64,000 bases of DNA from Corynebacterium sp. p3-SID1145 (lineage in GTDB: Bacteria > Actinomycetota > Actinomycetes > Mycobacteriales > Mycobacteriaceae), in the NCBI GenBank assembly GCA_025144245.1, contig JALXXC010000003.1, forward strand, positions 160,603 through 224,602, written 5' to 3'. Of this stretch, positions 56,292 to 64,000 are shown piece by piece (the stretch's first letter is position 1; every line of letters starts with the position of its first letter). The position numbers and the translations under genes are program-made. The notes beneath the pieces are model-generated. The model did not search any database, was not told the origin of the DNA, and saw nothing but the letters and a program-made list of their open reading frames with translations.

Positions 56292-56840
56292 TTACTTCTC
56301 GTCCTCGGCGGTCGTCTCCTGGACCTCCGGAGCCTCAGCGGTGTCCTCGGCGACAGCGTCGTCGTTGGACTCGGCGTCGGCCGGAGCCTCAGCCTTGGTC
56401 TCCTCGGCCTTCTCCTCAGCCTCAGCAGCCTTCTGCTGGGATGCGGCGGCGCGTGCTGCGCGGGTCGCCTCGGAGGTCACGGTCTCCTCGAGAACGAGGG
56501 AGATGTTGGCCATCGGAGCGTTGTCGCCCTTGCGGTTCTCGAGCTTGATGGTGCGGGTGTAGCCACCTGCACGGTTCTCGAACTTCGGGGCGAGCTCGTT
56601 GAACAGGTACGCCACGACGTCCTTGTTCGGGATGTCCTTGGCCACGGCGCGGCGGTCAGCGACCGAGCCGGACTTGGCCTTGGTGATCAGCTTCTCTGCG
56701 TACGGGCGCAGCACCTTGGCCTTGGCCTCGGTGGTGTTGATGGAGCCGTTCACGAACAGCTGGCTGGCCAGGTTGGACAGAATGTGCTTCTGGTGGCCAG
56801 CCGAACCGCCGAGACGCGGGCCCTTCTTCGGGGTAGGCAT
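56292..56840 (-). CDS. rplQ: 50S ribosomal protein L17
   Basis: 182 residues. [20 protein letters not shown] and the [12 protein letters not shown] region are conserved. The last 60 residues form an Ala/Glu/Asp-rich acidic tail absent from the 120-residue E. coli protein. It ends the alpha operon. Confidence 0.96.
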   Translation of the reverse strand: MPTPKKGPRLGGSAGHQKHILSNLASQLFVNGSINTTEAKAKVLRPYAEKLITKAKSGSVADRRAVAKDIPNKDVVAYLFNELAPKFENRAGGYTRTIKLENRKGDNAPMANISLVLEETVTSEATRAARAAASQQKAAEAEEKAEETKAEAPADAESNDDAVAEDTAEAPEVQETTAEDEK

Positions 56841-56937
56841 TGTTGTACTCCTCGTGTTGTTTCGCGGACTCTAGCGCTTATGTGCGAGAGCCTGCGGAAA
56901 CGGTGTTCATTGAAACGTCAGTGTCAGTGCGCGTTGA

Positions 56938-57951
56938 TTACTCGGCGTCATCCATGGAGCCGTCGACGAAGTCGCCGGTCTCTGCGTCGTAGCCCTCAAG
57001 CTGGGTCGGATCGAAATCTTCCGGGGCATCCTTGAGAGTCAGGCCCAAAGAAGCGAGCTTGATCTTCACTTCGTTGATGGACTTCTGGCCGAAGTTGCGG
57101 ATGTCCAGCAGGTCGGATTCGGTGCACTCGGCAAGCTCACCGACGGTGTGGATCTCCTGGCGCTTCAGGCAGTTGTAGGAACGCACGGAGAAGTTCAGGT
57201 CCTCGATCGGCATGTTGTACGCGGCGATGTACTCCGTCTCCTGCGGGGACGGGCCGATCTCGATGCCCTCTGCGGCGGTGTTCAGCTCACGTGCGAGGCC
57301 GAACAGCTCCACGAGGGTGGAACCTGCGGACGCGAGAGCGTCGCGGGCGGTCATGGAGTTCTTGGTCTCCACATCGATGATCAGCTTGTCAAAGTCGGTA
57401 CGCTGCTCGACACGCGTCGCCTCAACCTTGTAGGACACCTTCAGCACCGGCGAATAGATCTGGTCGACCGGGATACGGCCGATCTCGCCGCCGGAGTTGG
57501 GCATCGCCGGAACATAGCCGCGGCCGCGCTCGACAACGAGTTCCATCTCCAGGCGCGCCTGCTCGTTGAGCGAGGCGATGTGCAGGTCCGGGTTGTGCAC
57601 GGTGACGTCAGCCGGCAGATCGATGTCTGCTGCGGTGACCTCGCCCGGGCCTTCCTTGGACAGGTACATGACCACCGGCTCATCGGAGTCGGAGGACAGC
57701 ACGAGGTCCTTCACGTTGAGGATGATCTCAGAGACGTTCTCCTTGACACCGTTGATCGTGGTGAACTCGTGGAGCACACCCTCGATCTTGATGGAGGTCA
57801 CGGCTGCGCCCGGGATGGACGACAGCAGCGTGCGGCGGAGAGAGTTACCGAGGGTGTAACCGAAACCGGGCTCGAGCGGCTCGATGACGAACTTCGAGCG
57901 GTTGGTGTCGATGTACTCCTCAGTGAGCTGAGGACGCTGAGAGATGAGCAT
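56938..57951 (-). CDS. rpoA: RNA polymerase alpha subunit
   Basis: 337 residues: N-terminal dimerisation domain ([20 protein letters not shown]) and C-terminal domain ([40 protein letters not shown]) with an acidic end. AAAAGGAGAAG precedes the ATG. Within the rpsM-rpsK-rpsD-rpoA-rplQ operon; 113 bases separate it from rpsD. Confidence 0.97.
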   Translation of the reverse strand: MLISQRPQLTEEYIDTNRSKFVIEPLEPGFGYTLGNSLRRTLLSSIPGAAVTSIKIEGVLHEFTTINGVKENVSEIILNVKDLVLSSDSDEPVVMYLSKEGPGEVTAADIDLPADVTVHNPDLHIASLNEQARLEMELVVERGRGYVPAMPNSGGEIGRIPVDQIYSPVLKVSYKVEATRVEQRTDFDKLIIDVETKNSMTARDALASAGSTLVELFGLARELNTAAEGIEIGPSPQETEYIAAYNMPIEDLNFSVRSYNCLKRQEIHTVGELAECTESDLLDIRNFGQKSINEVKIKLASLGLTLKDAPEDFDPTQLEGYDAETGDFVDGSMDDAE

Positions 57952-58064
57952 GGACTTCTCCTTTTCCGGCGACCGCTATATGACGCCGTAGAGAGTGCCA
58001 GCGGCCAGTGCCGCCAACACGGATGACAATTGAAGGGGGCTCCGCTAACCGCGGAACTCCTACC

Positions 58065-58670
58065 TTACTTCGAGTAAAGCTCGACGATGAGCTGCTCCTG
58101 CAGCGGGACGTCGATCTGAGCGCGCTCGGGCAGCTGGTGCACGAGGATGCGCAGGGTCTCCGGAACGACCTGGAGCCACGCCGGGACGACGGAGTCGACC
58201 AGCGCGTCCTGGGCTTCTTCGAACCAGAGCATGTTGCGGGACTTGTCACGCACATCGATGATGTCGTACTGGGTCACGCGGTAGGACGGCACGTTGGTCT
58301 TCTTGCCGTTGACCGTGAAGTGGCCGTGGGACACCAGCTGACGGGCCTGACGGCGGGTACGTGCCAGACCGGCGCGGTACACGACGTTGTCCAGACGGGA
58401 CTCCAGCAGGATGAGCAGGTTGTCGCCGGTCTTGCCCGGGAGGCGGTTGGCCTCCTCGTAGTAGCGGCGGAACTGCTTCTCCATCACACCGTAGGTGTAA
58501 CGGGCCTTCTGCTTCTCCTGGAGCTGCAGCAGGTACTCAGATTCCTTGATGCGGGCGCGGCCAGCCTGCCCCGGAGGGTAGGGACGACGCTCGAAGGACA
58601 TGTCGCCGCCGACAAGGTCGACGCGAAGGCGGCGAGACTTACGGGTAGCAGGGCCGGTATAACGAGCCAT
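58065..58670 (-). CDS. rpsD: 30S ribosomal protein S4
   Basis: 201 residues. MARYTGPATRKSRRL start, S4 RNA-binding domain (RLDNVVYRAGLARTRRQARQ, VSHGHFTVNGKKTNVPSY). The N-terminal zinc-binding cysteines of some S4 proteins are missing, so this is the Zn-free form. Confidence 0.97.
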   Translation of the reverse strand: MARYTGPATRKSRRLRVDLVGGDMSFERRPYPPGQAGRARIKESEYLLQLQEKQKARYTYGVMEKQFRRYYEEANRLPGKTGDNLLILLESRLDNVVYRAGLARTRRQARQLVSHGHFTVNGKKTNVPSYRVTQYDIIDVRDKSRNMLWFEEAQDALVDSVVPAWLQVVPETLRILVHQLPERAQIDVPLQEQLIVELYSK

Positions 58671-58700
58671 GATGTATTACCTCTTTTCCTTTCTCACCAG

Positions 58701-59108
58701 TTAAACGCGACGACGCTTCGGCGGACGGCAGCCGTTGAACGGCTGCGGCGTCACGTCGGAGATCGAGGACACCTCCAGGCCGGCGGCCTGGAGCGAACGG
58801 ATTGCGGTCTCACGGCCGGAGCCCGGACCCTTGACGAAAACGTCGACCTTCTTCATACCGTGGTCCATTGCCTTGCGGGCAGCGTTCTCGGCGGCCATCT
58901 GGGCAGCGAACGGGGTGGACTTGCGGGAGCCCTTGAAGCCGACATGGCCGGAGGACGCCCAAGAAATCACAGCACCGTGCGGGTCCGTGATGGACACGAT
59001 GGTGTTGTTGAAGGTGGACTTGATGTACGCGTGGCCAGCGGCCACATTCTTCTTGGCTACGCGACGACCGGAGCGGCGCGCAGCGGAGGAGCGAGTCTTC
59101 GGTGGCAT
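58701..59108 (-). CDS. rpsK: 30S ribosomal protein S11
   Basis: 135 residues. [20 protein letters not shown] and the C-terminal [18 protein letters not shown] are the family signatures. It is 3 bases after rpsM. Confidence 0.97.
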   Translation of the reverse strand: MPPKTRSSAARRSGRRVAKKNVAAGHAYIKSTFNNTIVSITDPHGAVISWASSGHVGFKGSRKSTPFAAQMAAENAARKAMDHGMKKVDVFVKGPGSGRETAIRSLQAAGLEVSSISDVTPQPFNGCRPPKRRRV

Positions 59109-59111
59109 AGG

Positions 59112-59480
59112 TTACTTCTTCTTTCCTGCGATGGTCTTCTTCGGTCCCTTGCGGGTACGCGCGTTGGTCTTGGTGCGCTGGCCGCGGACCGGAAGTCCAC
59201 GACGGTGGCGCAGGCCCTGGTAAGAGCCGATTTCGATCTTGCGGCGGATATCAGCCTGAACTTCGCGGCGGAGGTCGCCCTCGACCTTCCACGAATTCTC
59301 GATGACATCACGAAGAGCGGCGACCTGATCGTCGGTCAGGTTGTCGGTGCGCAGGTCAGGAGAGATGCCCGTCTTCTCGAGCAGCTCCTTGGAACGGGCC
59401 GGGCCGATTCCGTAGATGTAGGTAAGTGCGACCTCCATGCGCTTATTGCGCGGCAGGTCGACACCAGCTAGACGTGCCAT
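59112..59480 (-). CDS. rpsM: 30S ribosomal protein S13
   Basis: 122 residues from the ATG at 59480 ([19 protein letters not shown]), preceded by AAAGGCA. Helix-hairpin-helix [18 protein letters not shown] and tail [19 protein letters not shown] are intact. First gene of the alpha operon. Confidence 0.97.
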   Translation of the reverse strand: MARLAGVDLPRNKRMEVALTYIYGIGPARSKELLEKTGISPDLRTDNLTDDQVAALRDVIENSWKVEGDLRREVQADIRRKIEIGSYQGLRHRRGLPVRGQRTKTNARTRKGPKKTIAGKKK

Positions 59481-59725
59481 GGGGTACGTGCCTTTCGGGT
59501 TGTTTCGGTGGTTTTCTCCCCACTCGTCCACGCCAAGCGGCACTTGTGTCCGGTCCGTACCGGACTATTGGGCCGTGATTCACGTGGCTCCAGCCACCGC
59601 AGCCGGAGGTTGCATGGATCGTCGGTGCTGTGCGGCATACGATCCGAGAGTAAGGAGGCTTCTGTTCTGGTGCTTTTGACTCGGCTACCGAGCCGGACAA
59701 GCTTTCCCACCCCTAGGGGGTGAAT
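59481..59725 (-). promoter_or_regulatory. Leader/promoter region of the rpsM operon
   Basis: 245 bases without a gene; rpmJ, which lies here in mycobacteria, is absent. It has three short inverted repeats: GTCCGG-TCCGTA-CCGGAC (59548-59565), GTGGCT-CC-AGCCAC (59584-59597) and CTCGG-CTA-CCGAG (59681-59693). They may form a regulated leader (S4 represses this operon in many bacteria) or the infA terminator. Unproven. Confidence 0.4.
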
Positions 59726-59944
59726 TTACTTGTAGCGGTAGACGATACGTCCGCGGTCCAGGTCGTACGGGGACAGTTCTACGACGACGCGGTCCTCGGG
59801 GAGGATGCGGATGTAGTGCTGGCGCATCTTGCCGCTGATGTGTGCGAGAACCTCGTGACCGTTGTCGAGCTCGACACGGAACATCGCGTTCTTCAAGGGC
59901 TCGATAATGCGGCCCTCGACCTCGATTGCGCCTTCTTTAGCCAT
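59726..59944 (-). CDS. infA: Translation initiation factor IF-1
   Basis: 72 residues from the ATG at 59944 ([17 protein letters not shown]), the correct family length; the longer open frame upstream is not used. S1/OB fold with [22 protein letters not shown]-type strands and the RIVYRYK end. GCGGAG lies upstream. Confidence 0.97.
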   Translation of the reverse strand: MAKEGAIEVEGRIIEPLKNAMFRVELDNGHEVLAHISGKMRQHYIRILPEDRVVVELSPYDLDRGRIVYRYK

Positions 59945-60069
59945 ACACTCCGCTTTCCCGGCACCGGCAAAACTCCTGGTGCCTAACGTATTTGAGTCAA
60001 TTGCTTGCGGTGCGCTGGGATTTCCCCGCACACCACGTGACCACTTTAGCCATCTACCTGCGGGAAAGC

Positions 60070-60111
60070 AAAATCCTCCCAGCCCGGCCCGTTGGGGGCG
60101 GATGGGAGGAT
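60070..60111 (-). terminator. Terminator of L,D-transpeptidase gene
   Basis: On the minus strand ATCCTCCCA-TCCG-CCC pairs with GGG-CGG-TGGGAGGAT and ends TTTTGC; a long stable hairpin 24 bases after the stop. Confidence 0.8.
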
Positions 60112-60134
60112 GCGCGTGGCCTTGAGGCGCGCCT

Positions 60135-60944
60135 TTAGAAGACGTGGACCTGATCGCCGATCTGCAGGGTGTTGAAGTACGTCTGGGCATCTTGGCGGTA
60201 CATGCGGATGCAGCCGGCCGACTTGATGGACGGGTCGCCCTGATGGAAGGCGATGCCGTTGTTGGTGAAGTACGTCGCGTACGGCATCGGGGCGTTGTTG
60301 AACTCGTAGGAGATCTCGTCCTTGACCTTGCGGTTGACGTAGTGGAAGCCCTTCGGGGTCTCCTGCCCCGGCTTGCCGGACGCCATGCGGACCGGTCCGT
60401 AGGTGATCTTGCCGTTGCTCTGCAGCCAGGTGCGCTGATTCTTCAGGTCGACGCAGGCGCGTGCCGACGGGGCGCAACCACCAGGCTGCGGCTTCGGGGC
60501 CGGCTTCGGTGCGGGCTTCGGCTGCGGTGCAGGCTTCGGGGCCGGTTTCGGTTTCGGCTTCGGCGTGTGCTCCGCGATCAGGCCGGGGGCGATAGCTTCG
60601 ACGAGGCCGTCGATGCCGTCGTGAAGCTGCTTCTCGAAGGCCTTGTTGGCACCGGCGAGCGCGGTCGCCTGGGCGCGCAGAGCGTTACGTGCGTCCCACA
60701 CGGCGTTGCGTGCGTTGGTGTTCAGCTGCATGGATGCGGCCTGCAGGTTCTTCTCGGCCTGCTGCAGGAACGCCGAGGAGCTCGACGCAGTCAGGTTCGG
60801 CAGGGCCGGAGCAGGCGCGGCCTCGGCGGTCGCGGGGCTTGCGACGATAGCGGCGACGATGCCCGCGCCAGCCAGCAGCGAACCTGCGCGGCGGGCAAAG
60901 CGGGAGGTTTTGGTTTCAAGCGCGTGGCGCGGTGTGAACGACAT
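60135..60944 (-). CDS. Secreted L,D-transpeptidase (YkuD domain)
   Basis: 269 residues from the ATG at 60944, fixed by a leaderless -10 (TATACT, 60952-60957). Signal peptide ending ASPATAEA, a helical region (about 55-125), a KP/PA-repeat linker (128-155) that could span the wall, and a YkuD domain with the catalytic motif H234 and S242-A-G-C245-I-R-M. It forms 3-3 peptidoglycan cross-links. Two further cysteines (157, 164) lie before the domain. Enzymes of this kind are SigD targets in C. glutamicum; no SigD motif was located here. Confidence 0.9.
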   Translation of the reverse strand: MSFTPRHALETKTSRFARRAGSLLAGAGIVAAIVASPATAEAAPAPALPNLTASSSSAFLQQAEKNLQAASMQLNTNARNAVWDARNALRAQATALAGANKAFEKQLHDGIDGLVEAIAPGLIAEHTPKPKPKPAPKPAPQPKPAPKPAPKPQPGGCAPSARACVDLKNQRTWLQSNGKITYGPVRMASGKPGQETPKGFHYVNRKVKDEISYEFNNAPMPYATYFTNNGIAFHQGDPSIKSAGCIRMYRQDAQTYFNTLQIGDQVHVF

Positions 60945-60951
60945 GGTGGAA

Positions 60952-60957
60952 AGTATA
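60952..60957 (-). promoter_or_regulatory. -10 element of L,D-transpeptidase gene (leaderless)
   Basis: TATACT on the minus strand with 7 bases to the ATG; closest to the TATAAT consensus of all -10s found here. Confidence 0.7.
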
Positions 60958-61008
60958 ACGCCCCATGCCGGAAAACGGTGAGCCAACCGGCAATTTCCCC
61001 AGGCTTGT

Positions 61009-61809
61009 CTACCCGACCCGTGGAGTGAGAATCCGGGGGCCGTCAGCGGTCGCGGCGACAGTGTGCTCCCAGTGCGCGGCGGGGGAATGATCAGCGGTGA
61101 CGACTGTCCAGTCGTCGTCGAGCACGGTCGAGCCGGTCTCACCGCCGAGGATCAGCATCGGTTCGATGGCCAGGACGGAGCCTTCGTCGATAAGCGGGCC
61201 GCGGCCCGGACGTCCTTCGTTGCGCAGGTACGGGTCCTCGTGCATCTCGTGGCCGATGCCGTGTCCGCCGTATCCGGCGAGAATGCCGAGCTTGATGCTG
61301 AACTCCTCTTCCGCCTCGCGGGTCGCCACCTCGAGCGCGTGGGAGATATCGGTGAGCCGGTTGCCGGGCACCATCGCTTGGAGGCCTTCGAGTAGCACTT
61401 GCCTGGTTGCGCGGTTGAGCTTATCGACGTCCCCCGCCAGCTCCCCCACCCCGAAGCTCCAGGCCGAGTCGCCGACCCACCCCTCGAGGGTCGCCCCGCA
61501 GTCGATGGACACCAAGTCCCCCTCCTTGAGGGCCGTCTTGGTGCTCGGGATGCCGTGGACCACGACTTCGTTCACGGACGCGCAAATGCTGCCTGGGAAG
61601 CCCTGGTATCCCTTGAAAGTAGGGGTCGCGCCGTGCCGGCGGATCACTTCTTCGGCGACCTCGTCCAAGTCAGCGGTTGTCACACCGGGTGCCGCCGCTT
61701 CACGCACTTCCTGCAGCGCAATGCCGACAATGCGGCCGGCTTCCTCCATCGCGTCGAGCTCCCCCGGTGACTTTGCGGGAAGGGACTTCTTACGGCCGAA
61801 CAGCATCAT
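61009..61809 (-). CDS. map: Methionine aminopeptidase (type I)
   Basis: 266 residues. Metal ligands are all visible: Asp in VSIDCGATL, Asp in GDSAWSFGV, His in [12 protein letters not shown], Glu in AIEPMLI and Glu in AHWEHTVA. It removes the initiator Met. It follows adk in the secY-adk-map order, across a hairpin. Two copies of the 11-mer are in its gene. Confidence 0.96.
   Translation of the reverse strand: MMLFGRKKSLPAKSPGELDAMEEAGRIVGIALQEVREAAAPGVTTADLDEVAEEVIRRHGATPTFKGYQGFPGSICASVNEVVVHGIPSTKTALKEGDLVSIDCGATLEGWVGDSAWSFGVGELAGDVDKLNRATRQVLLEGLQAMVPGNRLTDISHALEVATREAEEEFSIKLGILAGYGGHGIGHEMHEDPYLRNEGRPGRGPLIDEGSVLAIEPMLILGGETGSTVLDDDWTVVTADHSPAAHWEHTVAATADGPRILTPRVG
61185..61195 (+). 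repeat. CGTCGATAAGC iterated 11-mer, copy 15
   Basis: Exact copy in map, read on the minus strand as Leu-Ile-Asp with CTT. Confidence 0.9.
61419..61429 (-). repeat. CGTCGATAAGC iterated 11-mer, copy 16
   Basis: Exact copy in map, 224 bases from copy 15 and opposite in orientation, read as Val-Asp-Lys. Confidence 0.9.
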
Positions 61810-61830
61810 GCGGTTGCCTCCATGAATAAA

Positions 61831-61859
61831 GAATGCGCTGGCCTAGCTAAGGCCAGCGC
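61831..61859 (-). terminator. Hairpin between adk and map
   Basis: GCGCTGGCC-TTAGCTA-GGCCAGCGC, perfect 9-bp stem, followed on the minus strand by ATTCTTTATT; it may attenuate map transcription. Confidence 0.6.
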
Positions 61860-61884
61860 GGTCATTGGTGCAGTGGGGCGGCGG

Positions 61885-62430
61885 CTACTTGCCCAGCTGC
61901 TCCATTGCGCGGGCGTTGACCTCGTCGACATCGCCCTCGGCGTCGATGTTGATGATCGCATCGCCGTAGTGGTCGATCAGCGGCGCGGTCTCGTCCCGGT
62001 ACACCTGCAGACGGGTGCGGATCGTGTCCTCGTTGTCGTCGGCGCGACCACGGGCCAGCATACGCTCAACCACAACGTCCTCGTTGATCTTGAAGTTGAG
62101 GACGCCGTCGAGCTTCTGGTCGTTGCGCTTGAGCAGATCCTCGAGGATCTCGGCCTGCTCAACGGTGCGCGGGAAGCCGTCGAGGAGCCAGCCGTTCGCG
62201 GCGTCTTCCTCGTTCAGGCGCTCCTCCACCATGCGCGCGGTCACATCGGTCGGGACGAGCTTGCCCGCGTCGATGTACTCCTTGGCTTCCTTGCCCAGCG
62301 GGGTGCCCTCGCCGATATTGGCGCGGAACAGATCGCCCGTTGAGATGTGGGGGATGTTCAGCTTCTCCGAGAGGATCGCTGCCTGGGTACCTTTGCCGGC
62401 ACCGGGAGGGCCGAGGAGAACGAGACGCAT
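61885..62430 (-). CDS. adk: Adenylate kinase
   Basis: 181 residues, the short-LID form. P-loop [13 protein letters not shown]-binding [11 protein letters not shown] and [10 protein letters not shown], and Arg-rich [17 protein letters not shown]-type segment. It equilibrates ATP, AMP and ADP. Its ATG overlaps the secY stop by one base. Confidence 0.97.
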   Translation of the reverse strand: MRLVLLGPPGAGKGTQAAILSEKLNIPHISTGDLFRANIGEGTPLGKEAKEYIDAGKLVPTDVTARMVEERLNEEDAANGWLLDGFPRTVEQAEILEDLLKRNDQKLDGVLNFKINEDVVVERMLARGRADDNEDTIRTRLQVYRDETAPLIDHYGDAIINIDAEGDVDEVNARAMEQLGK

Positions 62431-63761
62431 TATTTCAACAGTCCTTCGTAGTTGGATTGCAGTAGCTGGGATTCAATTTGCTTCACCGTGGTCAAGGCCA
62501 CGGAGACCATAATCAGGATAGCCGTGCCGCCGAACGCGGACATGCTGCCCCCCTTGCCGCTGCCGCTAATACCCAGGTCCAGAGCGATATTCGGGAGGAT
62601 CGCGATGAGGCCGAGGTAGATGGCGCCGACGAAGAGCAGGCGGTTCATCACGAACGCCAGGTACTCGGCCGTCGGGCGGCCCGGACGGATACCCGGGATG
62701 AAGCCACCGTACTTCTTCATGTTGTCCGCCTGCTCGTATGGGTCGTACTGGATGGAGACGTAGAAGTACGCGAAGAAGATGATCAGCGTGAAGTAAATCA
62801 GGATGTACTGCCATGAAGCCGGGTTCTGCAGCCACGCGATGACGGTGGACATCCACCAGTTGTCCGGCGGCGTGGGCTTGTTGGAGTTGATGATCTGGGT
62901 GATCAGGACCGGGACGTACATCAGGGAGGACGCGAAGATCACCGGGATAACGCCGGCCTGGTTGACCTTGAGCGGCAGGTAGGTCGAGGTGCCGCCGTAC
63001 TGGCGGCGGCCGACCATACGCTTGGCGTACTGCACCGGGATGCGGCGCTGGCCCTGCTCGATGAAGACGATGCCGACGACAAGCAGGATCACCGCTGCGA
63101 TGACCACGGCGAAGACGACCGGGCCGGACTGGCGGAAGATATTCGCGCCGTCCGTGGGCAGGCGGGTCGCGATACCGGCGAAGATGAGCAGGGACATGCC
63201 GTTGCCTACGCCCTTTTCCGTGATGATTTCGCCGAGCCACATGATCAGAACAGCACCGGAGGTCATCACGATCACCATCATCGCGAGGGTCCACAGGTTG
63301 CGGTCCTCAACGAGGACGGGCACACCCTGGCCGAGCAGCTGCTCGCGGTCCGCCAGCGCCACGATGCCGGAAGACTGGAGCAGCGCCAGCGCCACGGTGA
63401 GATAACGCGTGTACTGCGTCATCTTCGCCTGGCCGGACTGTCCTTCCTTCTTCAGCTCCTCGAAGCGCGGGATGACGACGGTGAGCAGCTGCACGATGAT
63501 CGACGCAGTAATGTACGGCATGATGCCGATGGCGAAGATCGATAGCTGCAGCAGCGCGCCGCCGGAGAAGAGACTGATCACCGAGAAAATATTGGCGTCG
63601 TTGTCCTTGGTGAGCGCGCTGAGGCGCTCGGCGATTACTCCGTAGTCGACACCCGGGGTCGGGATCTGCGCACCGATCCGGTACAGGATGATCAGCGCAA
63701 TGGTGATCAAAATCTTCTTGCGTAGATCGGCGTCCTTGAACGCCTGAACAATGGCTGACAC
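62430..63761 (-). CDS. secY: Protein translocase subunit SecY
   Basis: 443 residues from the GTG at 63761 with AGGAGG 4 bases upstream; a longer open frame has no such site. Ten helices, plug region after the first helix ([12 protein letters not shown]), and [20 protein letters not shown] and [15 protein letters not shown] as family signatures. It is the channel of the general secretion pathway. Confidence 0.97.
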   Translation of the reverse strand: MSAIVQAFKDADLRKKILITIALIILYRIGAQIPTPGVDYGVIAERLSALTKDNDANIFSVISLFSGGALLQLSIFAIGIMPYITASIIVQLLTVVIPRFEELKKEGQSGQAKMTQYTRYLTVALALLQSSGIVALADREQLLGQGVPVLVEDRNLWTLAMMVIVMTSGAVLIMWLGEIITEKGVGNGMSLLIFAGIATRLPTDGANIFRQSGPVVFAVVIAAVILLVVGIVFIEQGQRRIPVQYAKRMVGRRQYGGTSTYLPLKVNQAGVIPVIFASSLMYVPVLITQIINSNKPTPPDNWWMSTVIAWLQNPASWQYILIYFTLIIFFAYFYVSIQYDPYEQADNMKKYGGFIPGIRPGRPTAEYLAFVMNRLLFVGAIYLGLIAILPNIALDLGISGSGKGGSMSAFGGTAILIMVSVALTTVKQIESQLLQSNYEGLLK

Positions 63762-64000
63762 GTGGCCTCCTGGCTCTTCCCGCCCACTGTGTACGCCAAC
63801 CCCATAACGGCGCCGCACCCAGCGAAGGAAGTAGCGGACAGTAGATAACGTAGGTTGATGCCCGGCCGCGCCGTTTCATACCGGAACGGTGGACATATTT
63901 TGACTCGTCTACCCTACCAGGTGGGTATGCGAAACTACGATTCCCCCGGCAAGCTTCCGCGCGGCCCACCGCGGAAGGGCGGCGCCGAGAGGCACGGAAC
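63762..64000 (-). promoter_or_regulatory. Upstream region of secY
   Basis: 239 bases to the window edge without a gene. On the minus strand TAGGGT (63911-63916) is the best -10 candidate, implying a leader of about 140 bases before the secY GTG. The upstream ribosomal genes that usually precede secY are not seen. Confidence 0.35.

Overview
The window is a high-GC actinobacterial chromosome segment, almost certainly from a Corynebacterium. The evidence is the ESX-4-like type VII secretion locus beside rplM-rpsI, the corynebacterial/mycobacterial runs groES-groEL / WhiB / sigD-rsdA and guaB-guaB3, an L,D-transpeptidase, a perfect CIRCE operator, LexA- and DtxR-like boxes, and many leaderless promoters. 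Gene order follows, from memory, the mycobacterial stretch from dnaE2 (Rv3370c) through imuB/imuA', guaA, guaB3, guaB, sigD, whiB3, groEL1/groES, tsaD-rimI-tsaB, alr, glmS, glmM, rpsI-rplM and ESX-4 to truA-rplQ-rpoA-rpsD-rpsK-rpsM and infA. This is core chromosome with local insertions, not a mobile island.

Layout. 1-3.1 kb: two bacterial-PH membrane proteins (one cut by the window edge), a Pro/Ala-rich di-heme cytochrome b-like protein and a frameshifted small membrane protein. 3.1-4.1 kb: an AT-richer patch with a HicA/HicB toxin-antitoxin pair and two related 100-bp inverted-repeat elements. 4.1-14.2 kb: a mutagenic SOS polymerase set (dnaE2, then imuA'-imuB 4.6 kb away) flanking a methionine ABC importer (metQNI), an iron-box-controlled sucrase/ferredoxin-like protein and an AMIN-like lipoprotein. 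14.3-16.5 kb: a small membrane protein and two PspC-domain paralogues. 16.5-24.5 kb: GMP synthesis (guaA, guaB3, guaB) interrupted by a metal ABC importer and its MntR-like regulator. 24.7-29.7 kb: DUF5319 protein, SigD with its anti-sigma factor, a WhiB protein, groEL-groES under CIRCE. 29.8-37.4 kb: t6A tRNA modification (tsaD, tsaB, tsaE) with rimI, alanine racemase and glmS. 37.5-42.9 kb: a hydrolase-like protein that lacks the nucleophile serine, an uncharacterised three-gene operon (EspC-like helical protein, Pro/Glu/Cys-rich protein, small coiled-coil protein), glmM, rpsI-rplM. 43.4-53.0 kb: the ESX-4-like system (two WXG100 proteins, a T7SS-associated membrane protein, EccC, EccD, MycP, EccB). 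53.0-64.0 kb: a large GT-C-like membrane protein, truA and the alpha ribosomal operon, infA, an L,D-transpeptidase, map, adk, secY.

The most unusual signal is not a gene. An 11-bp sequence, CGTCGATAAGC, occurs 16 times without mismatch on both strands, inside genes in several reading frames and between genes. Fewer than 0.1 copies would be expected by chance in 64 kb. It forces rare codons (ATA, CTT, CGA) where it falls in coding sequence and is missing from the most conserved genes, which points to a DNA-level function (uptake, recombination, segregation or protein binding) that I cannot name. A second candidate is the 38.4-40.3 kb operon. It looks like an ESX-linked secreted module because its first product is EspC-like and because its first and last genes share G5-G6 ribosome-binding sites with eccB, eccC, eccD, mycP and esxB.

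No tRNA, rRNA, CRISPR array, prophage or insertion sequence was recognised.
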